Assembly: GCF_003352835.1 (NCBI RefSeq)
Contig: NZ_QLVD01000008.1
Span: forward strand, 1-64,000
DNA length: 64,000 nt
Direction of reading: 5' to 3'
From: Ornithinimicrobium murale
GTDB taxonomy: Bacteria > Actinomycetota > Actinomycetes > Actinomycetales > Dermatophilaceae
The notes beneath the pieces are model-generated. The model ran no database searches and had not been told where the DNA came from. It saw only the letters and a program-made list of their open reading frames with translations. Below are positions 1-8,928 of this stretch, in pieces. A program made the position numbers and the translations under genes. Within the stretch, counting starts at the first letter, position 1; the number at the start of each line of letters is the position of its first letter.

Positions 1-186
1 CACGCCGTTCTCCTGACCACTGGCTTCTGTTCCTTGACAGCTCAGAAACCTATGCAGGGAACGGCGTGCGCCCTACCCAGGCACCCTCAGAACACCCACA
101 GGTGAGTCAGAAGAGCCAGAAAATGTCGATGACTCCTGACCATTTGGGGGTTGTTCGAGGCTGGGAGTCGGCCTAACGTCCGCTCC
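1..186. other. non-coding left edge with inverted repeat
   Basis: No gene is supported before the protease start. Positions 1-10 (CACGCCGTTC) and 59-68 (GAACGGCGTG) form a perfect 10-bp inverted repeat with a 48-nt loop, and CTCCTGACCA occurs at 10-19 and again at 133-142. A TTGACA at 34-39 resembles a -35 box but no convincing -10 lies at the right distance. This may be the leader or promoter region of the protease gene; its function is unknown. Confidence 0.4.
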
Positions 187-3100
187 ATGCCAACCCCTCG
201 AAATCGCGGCAGAGTCGCCGCATCCCTCGCCCTTGCCCTGGGAGTGACGATCGCCGGCCCGCAGATCGCCCAGTCCCGCGTCGTCGACGACGTCACCGAT
301 GACCCAGCCAGCCACGGCAGTATGCCGACAGCCGGCCCCGCGTCCACGGCCCCGGAGGTCTCCTCCCGGACGACGGGGACGACCCCCGCCGCCGAGGAGA
401 TGCCCGAGTCCGCGACCGGGCTCTACATCATCCGCCTGGAACAGGCGCCGCTGACGACCTATCGGGGCGGTGTCGACGGCCTGGCCGCGACCAGCCCGCA
501 GGCGACGGGGCGCTCCGACCTGGACGTCACCAGCGACGACAGCGAGGCCTACCTGCAGCACCTCGCCGAGCTCCAGGAGGAGGCGGGGCTGCAGATCGAG
601 TCTCTCCTGGCCCGGGACGTCGAGGTCGCCGACAGCTACACGCACGCCCTCAACGGCTTCAGCCTCGAGCTCAGCGCCGAGGAGGCAGCCGCCCTGGTCG
701 GCCTGCCCGGCATCGCGGCGGTCGAGCCGGACCAGCAGTGGGAGCTGGACACCGACGTCAGCAACGAGATCATCAACAGCCCCGCGATCTGGGCCGGTGA
801 GACCGGGCAGGACGTGGGCACCCTCGGTGAGGGTGTCATCGTGGGGATGCTCGACACCGGTGTCAACCCCGACCACCCCTCGTTCGCCGCGACCGACGGG
901 GAGGGCTACACGCACACCAACCCCTACGGTGCCGGCACCTACGTCGGCGTCTGTGCACCGGACGACCCGAACCACGAGGACATCTGCAACGACAAGCTGA
1001 TCGGCGTCCACAACTTCACCGGCACGTTCAGCGCCACCGACGACAACGGTCACGGCAGCCACACCGGCTCCACCATGGCCGGCAACCAGCACACGGCGGT
1101 CTTCGACGTCGGCGCCGACACCTATGAGCTCCCCGTCTCGGGTGTCGCCCCCCACGCCAACGTCATCTCCTACAAGGTCTGCAGCTTCCTGTGCAGCTCG
1201 ACGGCCAGCGTCGCGGCCGTCGAACAGGCCATCATCGACGGCACCGACGTGCTCAACTACTCGATCTCCGGCCCCGACAACCCGTGGGGCAACTCGGTCG
1301 ACCTGGCCTTCCTGGCGGCCTACGAGTCCGGCATCTATGTCGCGGCCTCGGCCGGCAACGACGGCCCCGGTGTCGGCACGGTCGCCAAGACCGCGCCCTG
1401 GAACGCTGCGGTGGCCGCGACCAACAGCCCCCGCCTGATCGCCCACGACGTCTCGGTGACCGGCCCGACCCCCGTGCCCGAGGAGCTCACCGGCCTGGCC
1501 GGTGTGCCCGGCTCGGGTCCGGGCGTGACCAGCCCGATCGAGGCCGAGCTGCGGGAGGCCTCCGTGGTCGACCCGGGCAACGGCGGAGCGTGTGAGGACT
1601 TCCCCGCGGCGGTGTTCGACGGTGCGCTGGCGCTCCTCGAGCGTGGCGGGTGCAACTTCGCGGTCAAGGTCGACAACGCCGCCGACGCGGGCGCCGTCGG
1701 CGTCATCATGGTCAACCAGTTCCCCGGGCCGCCCGTTGTCATGGGCGGGCTGGAGAGCACGGACATCCCGGCCGTCATGCTGGCCAACGGGGAGGGCGTG
1801 GCGCTGCGCGAGTTCGTCGTCGCCAACCCGGGCACCACCTCGGTCCTGGACAGCGGCAGCGTCCTGACGATGACCGATGCGTGGTCCACCATGGTGGCCG
1901 ACTTCAGCTCCCGCGGGCCCAGCGAGTTCGACCTGCTGGCCCCCACCTTCGCCGCGCCGGGACGCAACATCCTGGCCGCGACGATGGCCTCGGACACCGA
2001 GACCGCCACCTATGAGTTCATGCAGGGCACCTCGATGTCCTCCCCGCACGGTGCCGGGGCCGGCGCCCTGCTGCGCGGCCTGCACCCGGACTGGTCACCG
2101 GCCCAGATCCGCTCCGCGCTGGCGTCCACCGCCGACCCCGAGGGCATGATCAAGGACGACGGTGTGACCCCGGCCGATCCGTATGACGTGGGGTCGGGTC
2201 TGCTGGACCTGGACGCTGCCGGACGGGTCGGGCTGGTCATGGATGAGTCGGTCGCGGACTTCCAGGCCGCCGACCCTGACCTGGGTGGCGACCCCAAGAC
2301 CCTGAACCTGCCCGCCTTCGTCGACCAGAACTGCCTGGGCACCTGCTCGTGGACGCGTGAGGTGACGAACGTCGCGGACGTGGCCACGGCATACAGCACC
2401 TCGGTCACTCCCCCCGAGGGCGTGTCCATGACGGTCGAGCCGGCCACCTTCACCATCGAGCCCGGCGCCACCCAGACCATCACCGTCACGGCCGACGTCA
2501 GCTCCCTGGTGGGTGGCGAGGCCCTGTTCGGTGACGTCCAGGTGACCACCGAGGGAACCCACTCCGGTGGGGCCGAGATCGCCGACGTCCACTACCCCGT
2601 CGTGCTGGTCAAGGGCGAGGCGCAGATGGTCCTCGAGCAGGCCGAGCTCTCCTCGCTCCTGGGGGTCGATGAGCAGGAGGCGCACCAAGTCACCGTCAGC
2701 AACGAGGGCGGCGCCCCGATGGAGTGGTCCCTCACCCAGGACGGTGACTGCACCCTCCCGGCATGGGTCTCCGTCGAGCCGGCCTCCGGCACGCTCGCCG
2801 CGGGGGAGTCCCAGGAGGTCGCGGTCTCCTTCGACTCCTCGGACATGACCGGCGGCGACTATGCCGCGAGCCTGTGCCTGGCCAGCAACGACCCGCACAC
2901 CCCGGTCGCCACGGTGGCGCTCGCGCTCGAGGTCGTCGAGATCCCGGTGATCGCGGTGAGCGCCGGGGACGTCTCGGCGACCCAGCCGGCCGGCACGGTG
3001 ACCTCCGAGCCGCTGACCATCGGCAACGAGGGCTACGGCGTGCTGGACTGGACCTTCGAGGACCCGGAGGCGGGGCCCTCCGAGGAGCGCATCGAGCAGC

Positions 3101-4584
3101 TGCGCGAGGGCCTGCTGCTGGTGCCGAACTCCTCCCGCGACGCTCGCGGGGTCATGGCCTTCGACGCCGAGGACGGCACGCTGCTGGACCCGGAGTTCAT
3201 CCCGCACTTCGACCACGCCGACAGCACGCTCTACACCCCGAGCCACGCCCTGCTGAACGCCGACGGGACCGGGTTCCTGCTCTCGGACCAGGTGCGCAAC
3301 GTGATCACGGAGTATGACCTGGACGGCAACTTCGTGGGCTACTTCGCCCCGAGCGCCGAGGGCGAGGACCGCACGGTCATGCAGAACATCCGCGGCATGG
3401 CCTGGTCCCCCGAGGGGACCCTGCTGGTGACGGTTGCCAGCGGCGACAACGCCAACTCGGTGGTCGAGCTCGATGCCGAGGGCAACTACCTCGGCCACTT
3501 TATCGAGCCTGAGCTGGGCGGGCTGGACGGCCCCTGGTTCGTGACCTTCCGGGCCGATGACGTCCTGGTGTCCGCCAGCGGCAGTCAGGCCATCCACTCC
3601 TACAGCCCGGGCGGGACGACGGCCAACGGGACCTTCAGCACACAGATGCGCTGGCCCGAGCAGATGGTCGAGACCGACGAGGGCACCCTCCTGGTCGCCA
3701 ACCTGTTCAGTGGTCGTGACTTCCTCGACCGGGGTGTCTATGAGTTCAGCGCCGACGGCGAGCTGCTCGAGGGCTGGACGGTCCCGGGGTCGACGTCCTA
3801 TGCGGGCGTCCACCCGCTGGGCAACGGCAACCTGCTCGCGGCCACCGAGGACGGCGTCTTCGAGGTCGGCCGTGACGGCACGGTCGAGCCCGAGGTGGAG
3901 TCCGGCCGGGCGCGCTTCATCTCCGAGATCCAGATCCCGGACCTGATGCCGTGCCAGACGCCCGGCGAGGTCGCCTGGCTGGACGTCGACCCGGCCTCCG
4001 GGCAGACCGCCCGCGGCCAGGAGTCCGGTGTCCGGGTGCTGCTGGACAGCACGGGCCTGGCGGCCGGTGACTACACGGCCAACCTCTGTGTCAGCAGCGA
4101 CGACCCGGCCACTCCCTATGTGCCGGTCGTCGTCACGATGACCGTCACCGGCCAGTCCTGTGACACCACGATCGAGGGTGTGCACAACGGCCCGGTCACC
4201 GTCAGCAGCGGCCTGACCTGCCTCGCGGCCGGTGCTCAGGTGGCCGGACCGGTGACCGCCCGCGGCGGCAGCCTGTATGCCGATGACGTCACCATCGAGG
4301 GCCCGCTCTCCGGCAACGGGGCCGGCGGTGTCCAGGTCACCGACTCGGTGGTCAACGGACCGCTGACCCTGCGGGGTGGCACCGGTGTGGTCACGGTCGA
4401 CGGCAACACCATCGGTGGGGCCACGACGCTGGACCGCAACAGCACCGGTGAGGTGCCGATCCTGCTGGCGGACAACACGATCGACGGTGCCCTGACCTGT
4501 CGGGGCAACACCCCGCCGCCGACCAACGACGACCGTCCCAACGCGGTGGAGGGCCGGCAGTCCGGACAGTGCGCAGACCTGTGA
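187..4584 (+). CDS. secreted S8 (subtilisin-like) serine protease with PA insert
   Basis: This is a large exported subtilase of about 1465 residues. The ATG at 187 gives a classic signal peptide (basic MPTPRNRGR, then an Ala/Leu core); an in-frame TTG at 151 is less likely. In order: an inhibitor-I9-like propeptide, the S8 domain with Asp in MLDTGVNPDHPSF (about residue 222), His in NGHGSHTG (about 288) and Ser in GTSMSSPHG (about 616), and a protease-associated insert before the Ser (GGCNFAVKVDNAADAG). After the catalytic domain come fibronectin-like and abnormal-spindle-like beta modules, a beta-propeller-like stretch (about 960-1270) and a repetitive C-terminal beta region. No LPXTG or membrane anchor is visible, so the protein is probably released. 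A strong hairpin follows the gene. The family is certain; the natural substrate is unknown. Confidence 0.93.
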   Translation: MPTPRNRGRVAASLALALGVTIAGPQIAQSRVVDDVTDDPASHGSMPTAGPASTAPEVSSRTTGTTPAAEEMPESATGLYIIRLEQAPLTTYRGGVDGLAATSPQATGRSDLDVTSDDSEAYLQHLAELQEEAGLQIESLLARDVEVADSYTHALNGFSLELSAEEAAALVGLPGIAAVEPDQQWELDTDVSNEIINSPAIWAGETGQDVGTLGEGVIVGMLDTGVNPDHPSFAATDGEGYTHTNPYGAGTYVGVCAPDDPNHEDICNDKLIGVHNFTGTFSATDDNGHGSHTGSTMAGNQHTAVFDVGADTYELPVSGVAPHANVISYKVCSFLCSSTASVAAVEQAIIDGTDVLNYSISGPDNPWGNSVDLAFLAAYESGIYVAASAGNDGPGVGTVAKTAPWNAAVAATNSPRLIAHDVSVTGPTPVPEELTGLAGVPGSGPGVTSPIEAELREASVVDPGNGGACEDFPAAVFDGALALLERGGCNFAVKVDNAADAGAVGVIMVNQFPGPPVVMGGLESTDIPAVMLANGEGVALREFVVANPGTTSVLDSGSVLTMTDAWSTMVADFSSRGPSEFDLLAPTFAAPGRNILAATMASDTETATYEFMQGTSMSSPHGAGAGALLRGLHPDWSPAQIRSALASTADPEGMIKDDGVTPADPYDVGSGLLDLDAAGRVGLVMDESVADFQAADPDLGGDPKTLNLPAFVDQNCLGTCSWTREVTNVADVATAYSTSVTPPEGVSMTVEPATFTIEPGATQTITVTADVSSLVGGEALFGDVQVTTEGTHSGGAEIADVHYPVVLVKGEAQMVLEQAELSSLLGVDEQEAHQVTVSNEGGAPMEWSLTQDGDCTLPAWVSVEPASGTLAAGESQEVAVSFDSSDMTGGDYAASLCLASNDPHTPVATVALALEVVEIPVIAVSAGDVSATQPAGTVTSEPLTIGNEGYGVLDWTFEDPEAGPSEERIEQLREGLLLVPNSSRDARGVMAFDAEDGTLLDPEFIPHFDHADSTLYTPSHALLNADGTGFLLSDQVRNVITEYDLDGNFVGYFAPSAEGEDRTVMQNIRGMAWSPEGTLLVTVASGDNANSVVELDAEGNYLGHFIEPELGGLDGPWFVTFRADDVLVSASGSQAIHSYSPGGTTANGTFSTQMRWPEQMVETDEGTLLVANLFSGRDFLDRGVYEFSADGELLEGWTVPGSTSYAGVHPLGNGNLLAATEDGVFEVGRDGTVEPEVESGRARFISEIQIPDLMPCQTPGEVAWLDVDPASGQTARGQESGVRVLLDSTGLAAGDYTANLCVSSDDPATPYVPVVVTMTVTGQSCDTTIEGVHNGPVTVSSGLTCLAAGAQVAGPVTARGGSLYADDVTIEGPLSGNGAGGVQVTDSVVNGPLTLRGGTGVVTVDGNTIGGATTLDRNSTGEVPILLADNTIDGALTCRGNTPPPTNDDRPNAVEGRQSGQCADL

Positions 4585-4599
4585 CCTGACCGTGCTCCC

Positions 4600-4641
4600 G
4601 ACCGCTGGTCTGCCTGCCACCTGGGCGGCAGACCAGCGGTC
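4600..4641 (+). terminator. hairpin terminator after the subtilase
   Basis: Perfect 15-bp arms GACCGCTGGTCTGCC (4600-4614) and GGCAGACCAGCGGTC (4627-4641) enclose a 12-nt loop, 15 bases after the protease stop. There is no long T tract, which is common for high-GC actinobacterial terminators. Confidence 0.75.
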
Positions 4642-4739
4642 GCGACGTCCTCCGCTGCGGCCCGGGCATCCCGCCGGGCTGTCGGTGCCCCGGGCTAGCC
4701 TCGATTTGTCATGAACGAGCTTCCCGAGGAGGTCAACGG

Positions 4740-5243
4740 GTGAAGGAGACACCGGAGGAGATGGCGGCGCTGCAGGAGCTGATGGACGTCTCGCACGGCG
4801 ACGCCACACCCCACCTGCGTGAGATCGTGAGCGGTGAGCATCGCCTCGATGCCGCCACCGTCGTCGCGGCCCTGGAGGGCATGAAGGTGCTCAGCCTGGC
4901 GACCGTCACGGCGCGCGGTGAGCCGCGGGTCAGCGCCGTGGACGGCCACTTTCTCCACGGACGGTGGACGTTCGGCACGGACGGCCGCGCCGCCAAGGCG
5001 AAACATCTGGAGACCCGGCCCGCCGTCAGCCTCGCGCACGTCGACGGGGAGCGTCTCGGCATCTTCTGCCACGGGCAGGTGGTCCGACTCTCTCCCGAGG
5101 ACCAGGCGTGGGAGGAGACGATCGCGCACTGGACGGCCCACTACGGCTCCGACCCGACGACGTGGAGCGACGACATCAGGATGTATCGCGTGGAGCCGAG
5201 CTGGTTCGTGGGCTACGGCACCGTGGGGACCGCGCCGGGCTGA
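4740..5243 (+). CDS. pyridoxamine 5'-phosphate oxidase-like (FMN/F420 split-barrel) protein
   Basis: A 167-residue protein of the split beta-barrel flavin-binding superfamily: an N-terminal helix followed by the typical VLSLATVTARGEPRVSAVDGHF strand pair and a central FCHGQVVRL strand. Such proteins bind FMN, F420 or haem, and this sequence does not say which. The start is GTG at 4740, preceded by GAGGAGG at 4725-4731. A 10-codon ORF beginning ATG at 4711 ends across this start (TGA 4741-4743), which may couple translation. It lies 39 bp upstream of the RclA-like gene and may share its transcript. Confidence 0.8.
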   Translation: MKETPEEMAALQELMDVSHGDATPHLREIVSGEHRLDAATVVAALEGMKVLSLATVTARGEPRVSAVDGHFLHGRWTFGTDGRAAKAKHLETRPAVSLAHVDGERLGIFCHGQVVRLSPEDQAWEETIAHWTAHYGSDPTTWSDDIRMYRVEPSWFVGYGTVGTAPG

Positions 5244-5282
5244 CCTCGCGCGGGCCGCTCGCGGGCCAGTAGCGTCAGCGCC

Positions 5283-6650
5283 ATGACGCAGACGCTGCAC
5301 ACCGACATCCTGGTGATCGGTTGGGGCAAGGCCGGCAAGACCCTCGCTGGCGTGCTCGGACGAGCCGGGCGGAGCGTGACCCTGGTCGAGCAGACCGCCG
5401 ACATGATCGGCGGCACCTGCATCAACATCGGGTGCGTCCCGACCAAGGCACTGGTCCACAGCGCCGAGGTGCGGCGCGAGCAGGACGACGCCGCGGCCTA
5501 CTCCCGCGACGCGGTCGAGCGCAGGGACACCCTGATCGACAGGCTCAACGCCGCTAACCGGGCCATGCTCGAGCCGGTGGACCAGGTCCGCCTGGTCGTC
5601 GGCGCCGCGGCCACCTTCACCGGCCCGCGCCAGGTGCGGGTCACCGGCGGCGCCGACGAGCTGGAGATCGCCGCGGACACCGTCATCCTCAACACCGGAG
5701 CGGTGCCGCGACCCCTGCAGGTGCCGGGGGCCGACGGGCCCCGGGTGCACGACTCGACCTCGATCCAGCACGTCGACCCGTTCCCGGCGCGGCTGGCCAT
5801 CGTCGGGGGCGGACCGGTCGCCCTGGAGTTCGCCAGCATGTTCGCGCAGTTCGGCAGCGAGGTGACCCTCCTGGAGCGCGGCGAGCGGATCCTGCGTGGC
5901 GAGGACGAGGATGTCGCCGACTCGGTTCGCGAGGCCTTGGCGGACCAGGGCGTGCACATCGCCACCGGCGTGGAGGCCACCGCCCTGGAGGACGACGGTG
6001 CCACGGTCACCGTGCGGACGACGGGGGAGGCCGTGGTCGCCGACGCTGTGCTGGTGGCGGTGGGGCGGGTCCCGGCGACTGCCGGGCTGGGTCTGGAGCT
6101 GGCCGGGGTCGAGGTCGGGGAGCGGGGTGAGGTCGTGGTGGACGACACCCTGGGGACCAGCGCCGACGGGGTGTGGGCGGTCGGGGACGTCAACGGCGGC
6201 CCGCAGCAGACCTACATCTCCTATGACGACCACCGCATCGTGCTCTCCCAAATCACCGGTGACGGCACCCGGTCCCGCGCGGACCGGGTCGCTGTGCCGA
6301 CGACCATCTTCACCACGCCGCCCCTGGGCCGTGTCGGGCTGTCCGAGGCCGAGGCTGCCGGGGCAGGACACGGCTTCGAGGTCTATGCCAAGCCGGTCGC
6401 GAAGATTGCCGTCATGCCCCGGCCCAAGACGCTGGGGGAGACCCACGGGCTGATCAAGTTCGTGGTCGACCGCGAGAGCGATGAGCTGCTCGGGGCGGCC
6501 CTGCACACCGTCGACGCCCAGGAGCTGGTCAACCTGGTCGCACTGGCGATCCGCACCGGCACGACCCACCAGGACCTGCTCGACGGCATCTGGACGCACC
6601 CCTCGAGCACCGAGGCGCTCAACGAGGTGCTAGCCACGCCCCGCGACTGA
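5283..6650 (+). CDS. rclA: RclA-like FAD-dependent pyridine nucleotide-disulfide oxidoreductase
   Basis: A 455-residue flavoprotein disulfide reductase with an N-terminal FAD Rossmann motif (VIGWGKAGKT), the redox pair C46/C51 in GGTCINIGCVPTK, a central NAD(P)H Rossmann fold (IVGGGPVALEFASMFAQFG) and a C-terminal dimerisation domain. The GKAGKT opening, the GDVNGGPQQTYISYDDHRIV segment and the FTTPPLGRVG motif resemble E. coli RclA (reactive chlorine resistance, hypothiocyanous acid and Cu(II) reduction) more than lipoamide dehydrogenase or mercuric reductase. It lacks the HXXXXE-type C-terminus expected of a true E3 enzyme. Assignment to the RclA group is by remembered similarity; a related generic oxidoreductase remains possible. 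Confidence 0.8.
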   Translation: MTQTLHTDILVIGWGKAGKTLAGVLGRAGRSVTLVEQTADMIGGTCINIGCVPTKALVHSAEVRREQDDAAAYSRDAVERRDTLIDRLNAANRAMLEPVDQVRLVVGAAATFTGPRQVRVTGGADELEIAADTVILNTGAVPRPLQVPGADGPRVHDSTSIQHVDPFPARLAIVGGGPVALEFASMFAQFGSEVTLLERGERILRGEDEDVADSVREALADQGVHIATGVEATALEDDGATVTVRTTGEAVVADAVLVAVGRVPATAGLGLELAGVEVGERGEVVVDDTLGTSADGVWAVGDVNGGPQQTYISYDDHRIVLSQITGDGTRSRADRVAVPTTIFTTPPLGRVGLSEAEAAGAGHGFEVYAKPVAKIAVMPRPKTLGETHGLIKFVVDRESDELLGAALHTVDAQELVNLVALAIRTGTTHQDLLDGIWTHPSSTEALNEVLATPRD

Positions 6651-6654
6651 CGGG

Positions 6655-6806
6655 GTGTCGTGCAGGGGCGGGCAGGGGTGCCCGGTTGTGCACGACGTTG
6701 GGTGTGGAGGTGCGGGGGTGTCGTGCGGGGGCGGGCAGGGGTGCCCGGTTGTGCACGACGTTGGGTGTGGAGGTGTGGAGGTGCGGTGGTGTCGTGCAGG
6801 GGCGGG
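6655..6806. repeat. 63-bp tandem repeat with internal hairpins
   Basis: About two and a half copies of a G-rich unit lie directly after the rclA stop. TCGTGC occurs at 6658, 6721 and 6792; the first step is 63 bp and the second 71 bp because AGGTGTGG is duplicated. Each full unit holds TCGTGC...GCACGA arms around an inner GGGCA-GGGG-TGCCC stem. The array lies between convergent genes, so it may act as a two-way terminator. Confidence 0.8.
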
Positions 6807-6816
6807 CAGGCCGTCG

Positions 6817-7173
6817 CTACGGCGCCAGGAGCACCAGCGTCAGCCCGGCGCCCCCGACGGCGATCAGCAGGGCCACCAGTGCGAGCAGCTCGCCCGGGCG
6901 CACCTCCAGGGCCTCGGAGTGGATGCCGCGCACACTGTCGTTGGTCCGGTGGTTGTGCGTGGCGGTGATGGCCAGGGCACAGACCAGCGTGAGCGCCGGC
7001 AGGGCGAGGATCATCAGCCCGTAGTGCGGAGTCCACCGCAGGAAGATCGCACTCACCGACACCATGGCCATGCTGGTGCGACCCCAGCTCAGGGTGGTCC
7101 GCTCCGGCTGCAGACCGCGATCCAGGTCCGCGGCCGTGGTGGCGCGGACCGGCGGACGGGGACGCCAGGTCAC
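6817..7173 (-). CDS. DUF202 family small membrane protein (second of pair)
   Basis: A 118-residue protein starting at a GTG whose last bases overlap the stop of the upstream DUF202 gene (GTGA), which indicates translational coupling. It has the DUF202 signature ERTTLSWGRTSMA followed by three hydrophobic segments (residues about 35-50, 55-72 and 98-117). DUF202/YidH-type proteins are inner-membrane proteins of unknown function. The long reading frame extending further upstream is a shadow of the neighbouring gene. Confidence 0.8.
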   Translation of the reverse strand: MTWRPRPPVRATTAADLDRGLQPERTTLSWGRTSMAMVSVSAIFLRWTPHYGLMILALPALTLVCALAITATHNHRTNDSVRGIHSEALEVRPGELLALVALLIAVGGAGLTLVLLAP

Positions 7174-7544
7174 GGTGCCTGGGTGAGGATGAAGACCACC
7201 AGCACGATGGCGCTGACCGCACCCACCACCCCCAGCACGGGCGCGATCAGGGGCAGCGGCAGTGGCCGGCCGTGTCGCACGGCACGTTCGACGCCGAGCC
7301 AGCGCATGAACGCGCCACCGCTGACGAACATGCCGAGCAGGATGAGCAGGACGGCGATGCCCTTGCGGACGGTCGGCTCGAAGATGCCGACCGCGAACGC
7401 CTCGACCGCGATGCCGCCGGCCAGCAGAGCCAGCGCGGTTCGGATCCAGGCCAGGAAGGTCCGCTCGTTGGCCAGCGAGAAGCGCGGGTCCGGCTCGGCG
7501 CCGCCGGGCAGCAGCCGCCGCGCGAGCCAACTCCGATCGTCCAT
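7170..7544 (-). CDS. DUF202/YidH family membrane protein (first of pair)
   Basis: A 124-residue protein. The ATG at 7544 was chosen because it opens the conserved part MDDRSWLARRLLPGG, then DPRFSLANERTFLAWIRTALALLAGGIAV, the family hallmark. Three transmembrane helices are visible. It forms a two-gene operon with the next DUF202 gene, with a 4-bp overlap. Adjacent DUF202 pairs are common in Actinobacteria; their function is not known. Confidence 0.87.
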   Translation of the reverse strand: MDDRSWLARRLLPGGAEPDPRFSLANERTFLAWIRTALALLAGGIAVEAFAVGIFEPTVRKGIAVLLILLGMFVSGGAFMRWLGVERAVRHGRPLPLPLIAPVLGVVGAVSAIVLVVFILTQAP

Positions 7545-7638
7545 AGGTGCCAGTCCACCACGTTCCCGCTCACGACGACCACAGGGGTGGACCCTGCCAG
7601 CGCCGCTGGGGCGGCGCACGCAACGCCGCGGTATGCCG

Positions 7639-8162
7639 TCAGTCGGCGAGCGCGTCCACGAAAGCCTGGTGCACGGCTGGGCCGAAGAGCAAGAACCGCA
7701 CCAGGTCGAGGTCACCCGGGTGGTCGGCAACCCAGGCGCGCACGGTGGTCACGGCGATGGTCGCCACCTCGTGGGCGTCCCAGCCGTAGACGCCTGCGGA
7801 CACGGCGGGGAAGGCGACTGAACGCGCACCCACGTCGGCGGCGACCTCCAGGCTGCGGGTGAAGCAGCTGGCCAACAGGGCCGGGTCGGTCTGACCGCGG
7901 TGCCGGTCGGCCCGACCGTGTGGATCACCCACCGTGCCGGCAGGTCGCCGGCGCCGGTCGCCACGGCCTCGCCGACCGGGAGGCCGTCGTGCCATCGTCC
8001 GGCGCGCAGTCGTCGACACTCCTCCAGGAGAGCCGGTCCGGCAGCGGCATGGATCGCGCCGTCGACGCCACCACCTCCGAGCAGCAGCGCGTTGGCGGCG
8101 TTGACGATCGCCTCCACCCCCTGGGTGGTGATATCGCCCTCGATCGCCTCGATGTCGGTCAT
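7639..8162 (-). pseudogene. macro-domain (ADP-ribose-processing) gene with a frameshift
   Basis: The start [20 protein letters not shown] and the glycine-rich loop [22 protein letters not shown] read in one frame to WVIHTVGP, while the rest of the fold ([24 protein letters not shown], then FLLFGPAVHQAF) continues in another. The break is near 7895-7905, where one base seems missing relative to an intact gene; total length 524 nt is not a multiple of three. Intact relatives (O-acetyl-ADP-ribose deacetylases and ADP-ribosyl hydrolases) have this whole arrangement. It could be a real pseudogene or a sequencing error in a CG-rich run. Confidence 0.8.
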
Positions 8163-8253
8163 GCCACCATCATGCCAAGGGGGCAGTTCCCGCCACCTGG
8201 AACAGGGGGCCTCGACGGGTGCCGTGAGAGGGAGCCCCAGGGTGAACCCGGGG

Positions 8254-8847
8254 TCAGCCCCGGGCCGCTTCCCAGTCGCTGCGCAGCTGTCCCATGATGA
8301 TTGCGTCGACGCGCTCGCCGTCGAACTCCAGGGCCTCGCGGCGGGTCCCCTCCACGACGAACCCCGCCTTCTCATAGACGCGCTGGGCCCGCGGGTTGAA
8401 GGCATAGACCTCCAGGTCGATGCGGTGCAGCGGCAGGTGGGCAAAGGCGTAGTCGATCAGCAGCCGCGTCGCCTCGCTGCCCAGGCCGCGGTCGCGCCCG
8501 GCCGGCCCGAAGAGGGTGCGGTAGTTGCAGGTGCGGCTGCCCTGGTCCCACTCGTTGAGCACGACCTCGCCGACGACCTGACCACTGGCGTTGTCCACGA
8601 CCATCAGATCGAGCCGGTCGGTCTGCTCGTTGCGCGTGGAGTACCACTGCAGCAGGCGCGACAGGTCCGGGCTCGCCTCGTGCTCGACCTCGGTGGAGCT
8701 GTGCGCGCTGCCGGTCAGGCGGATGACGTCGGGATCGGCGAGTATGCCGACCATCACCGGGATGTCAGCCGGCTCCACCGGGCGCAGGGTCACCAGACCC
8801 CCGGTGAGGGTCGGCTTGTCGGCGAAGGTTGCATCGGGGGTGGTCAC
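8254..8847 (-). CDS. GNAT family N-acetyltransferase (RimJ/RimL-like)
   Basis: A 197-residue acetyltransferase related to RimJ/RimL and aminoglycoside-type GNATs. Visible features are [15 protein letters not shown] near the N-terminus, the acetyl-CoA region [23 protein letters not shown] and the closing [24 protein letters not shown]. The GTG at 8847 is taken as the start; the frame stays open further upstream but that part has no family similarity. It is divergent from vapBC, and the vapBC palindrome lies in the gap between them. The substrate is unknown. Confidence 0.85.
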   Translation of the reverse strand: MTTPDATFADKPTLTGGLVTLRPVEPADIPVMVGILADPDVIRLTGSAHSSTEVEHEASPDLSRLLQWYSTRNEQTDRLDLMVVDNASGQVVGEVVLNEWDQGSRTCNYRTLFGPAGRDRGLGSEATRLLIDYAFAHLPLHRIDLEVYAFNPRAQRVYEKAGFVVEGTRREALEFDGERVDAIIMGQLRSDWEAARG

Positions 8848-8893
8848 ACCCTCACTGTCCCAGGCGATGCCTGTGGACGGCCACCCCCTTTCC

Positions 8894-8928
8894 GGCCACC
8901 ATGCATGTAAAATACATGCATGGTGGCC
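8894..8928 (+). promoter_or_regulatory. perfect palindromic operator over the vapB start codon
   Basis: Two 16-bp arms (8894-8909 GGCCACCATGCATGTA; 8913-8928 its exact complement) are separated by AAA. The vapB ATG at 8920 lies inside the right arm. TAAAAT at 8908-8913 fits a -10 box that would start transcription at about 8920, giving a leaderless message; no Shine-Dalgarno is present. The symmetry and position fit autoregulation by a ribbon-helix-helix VapB/VapC complex. Confidence 0.85.

Noticed and set aside
73..2085. 670-codon antisense reading frame opposite the subtilase
   Set aside because: Shadow of the high-GC protease gene; no recognisable domain, extreme Gly/Arg/Val content.
6655..6806. 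CRISPR array or coding repeat protein
   Set aside because: Units are directly adjacent with no spacers; frames through them are low quality.
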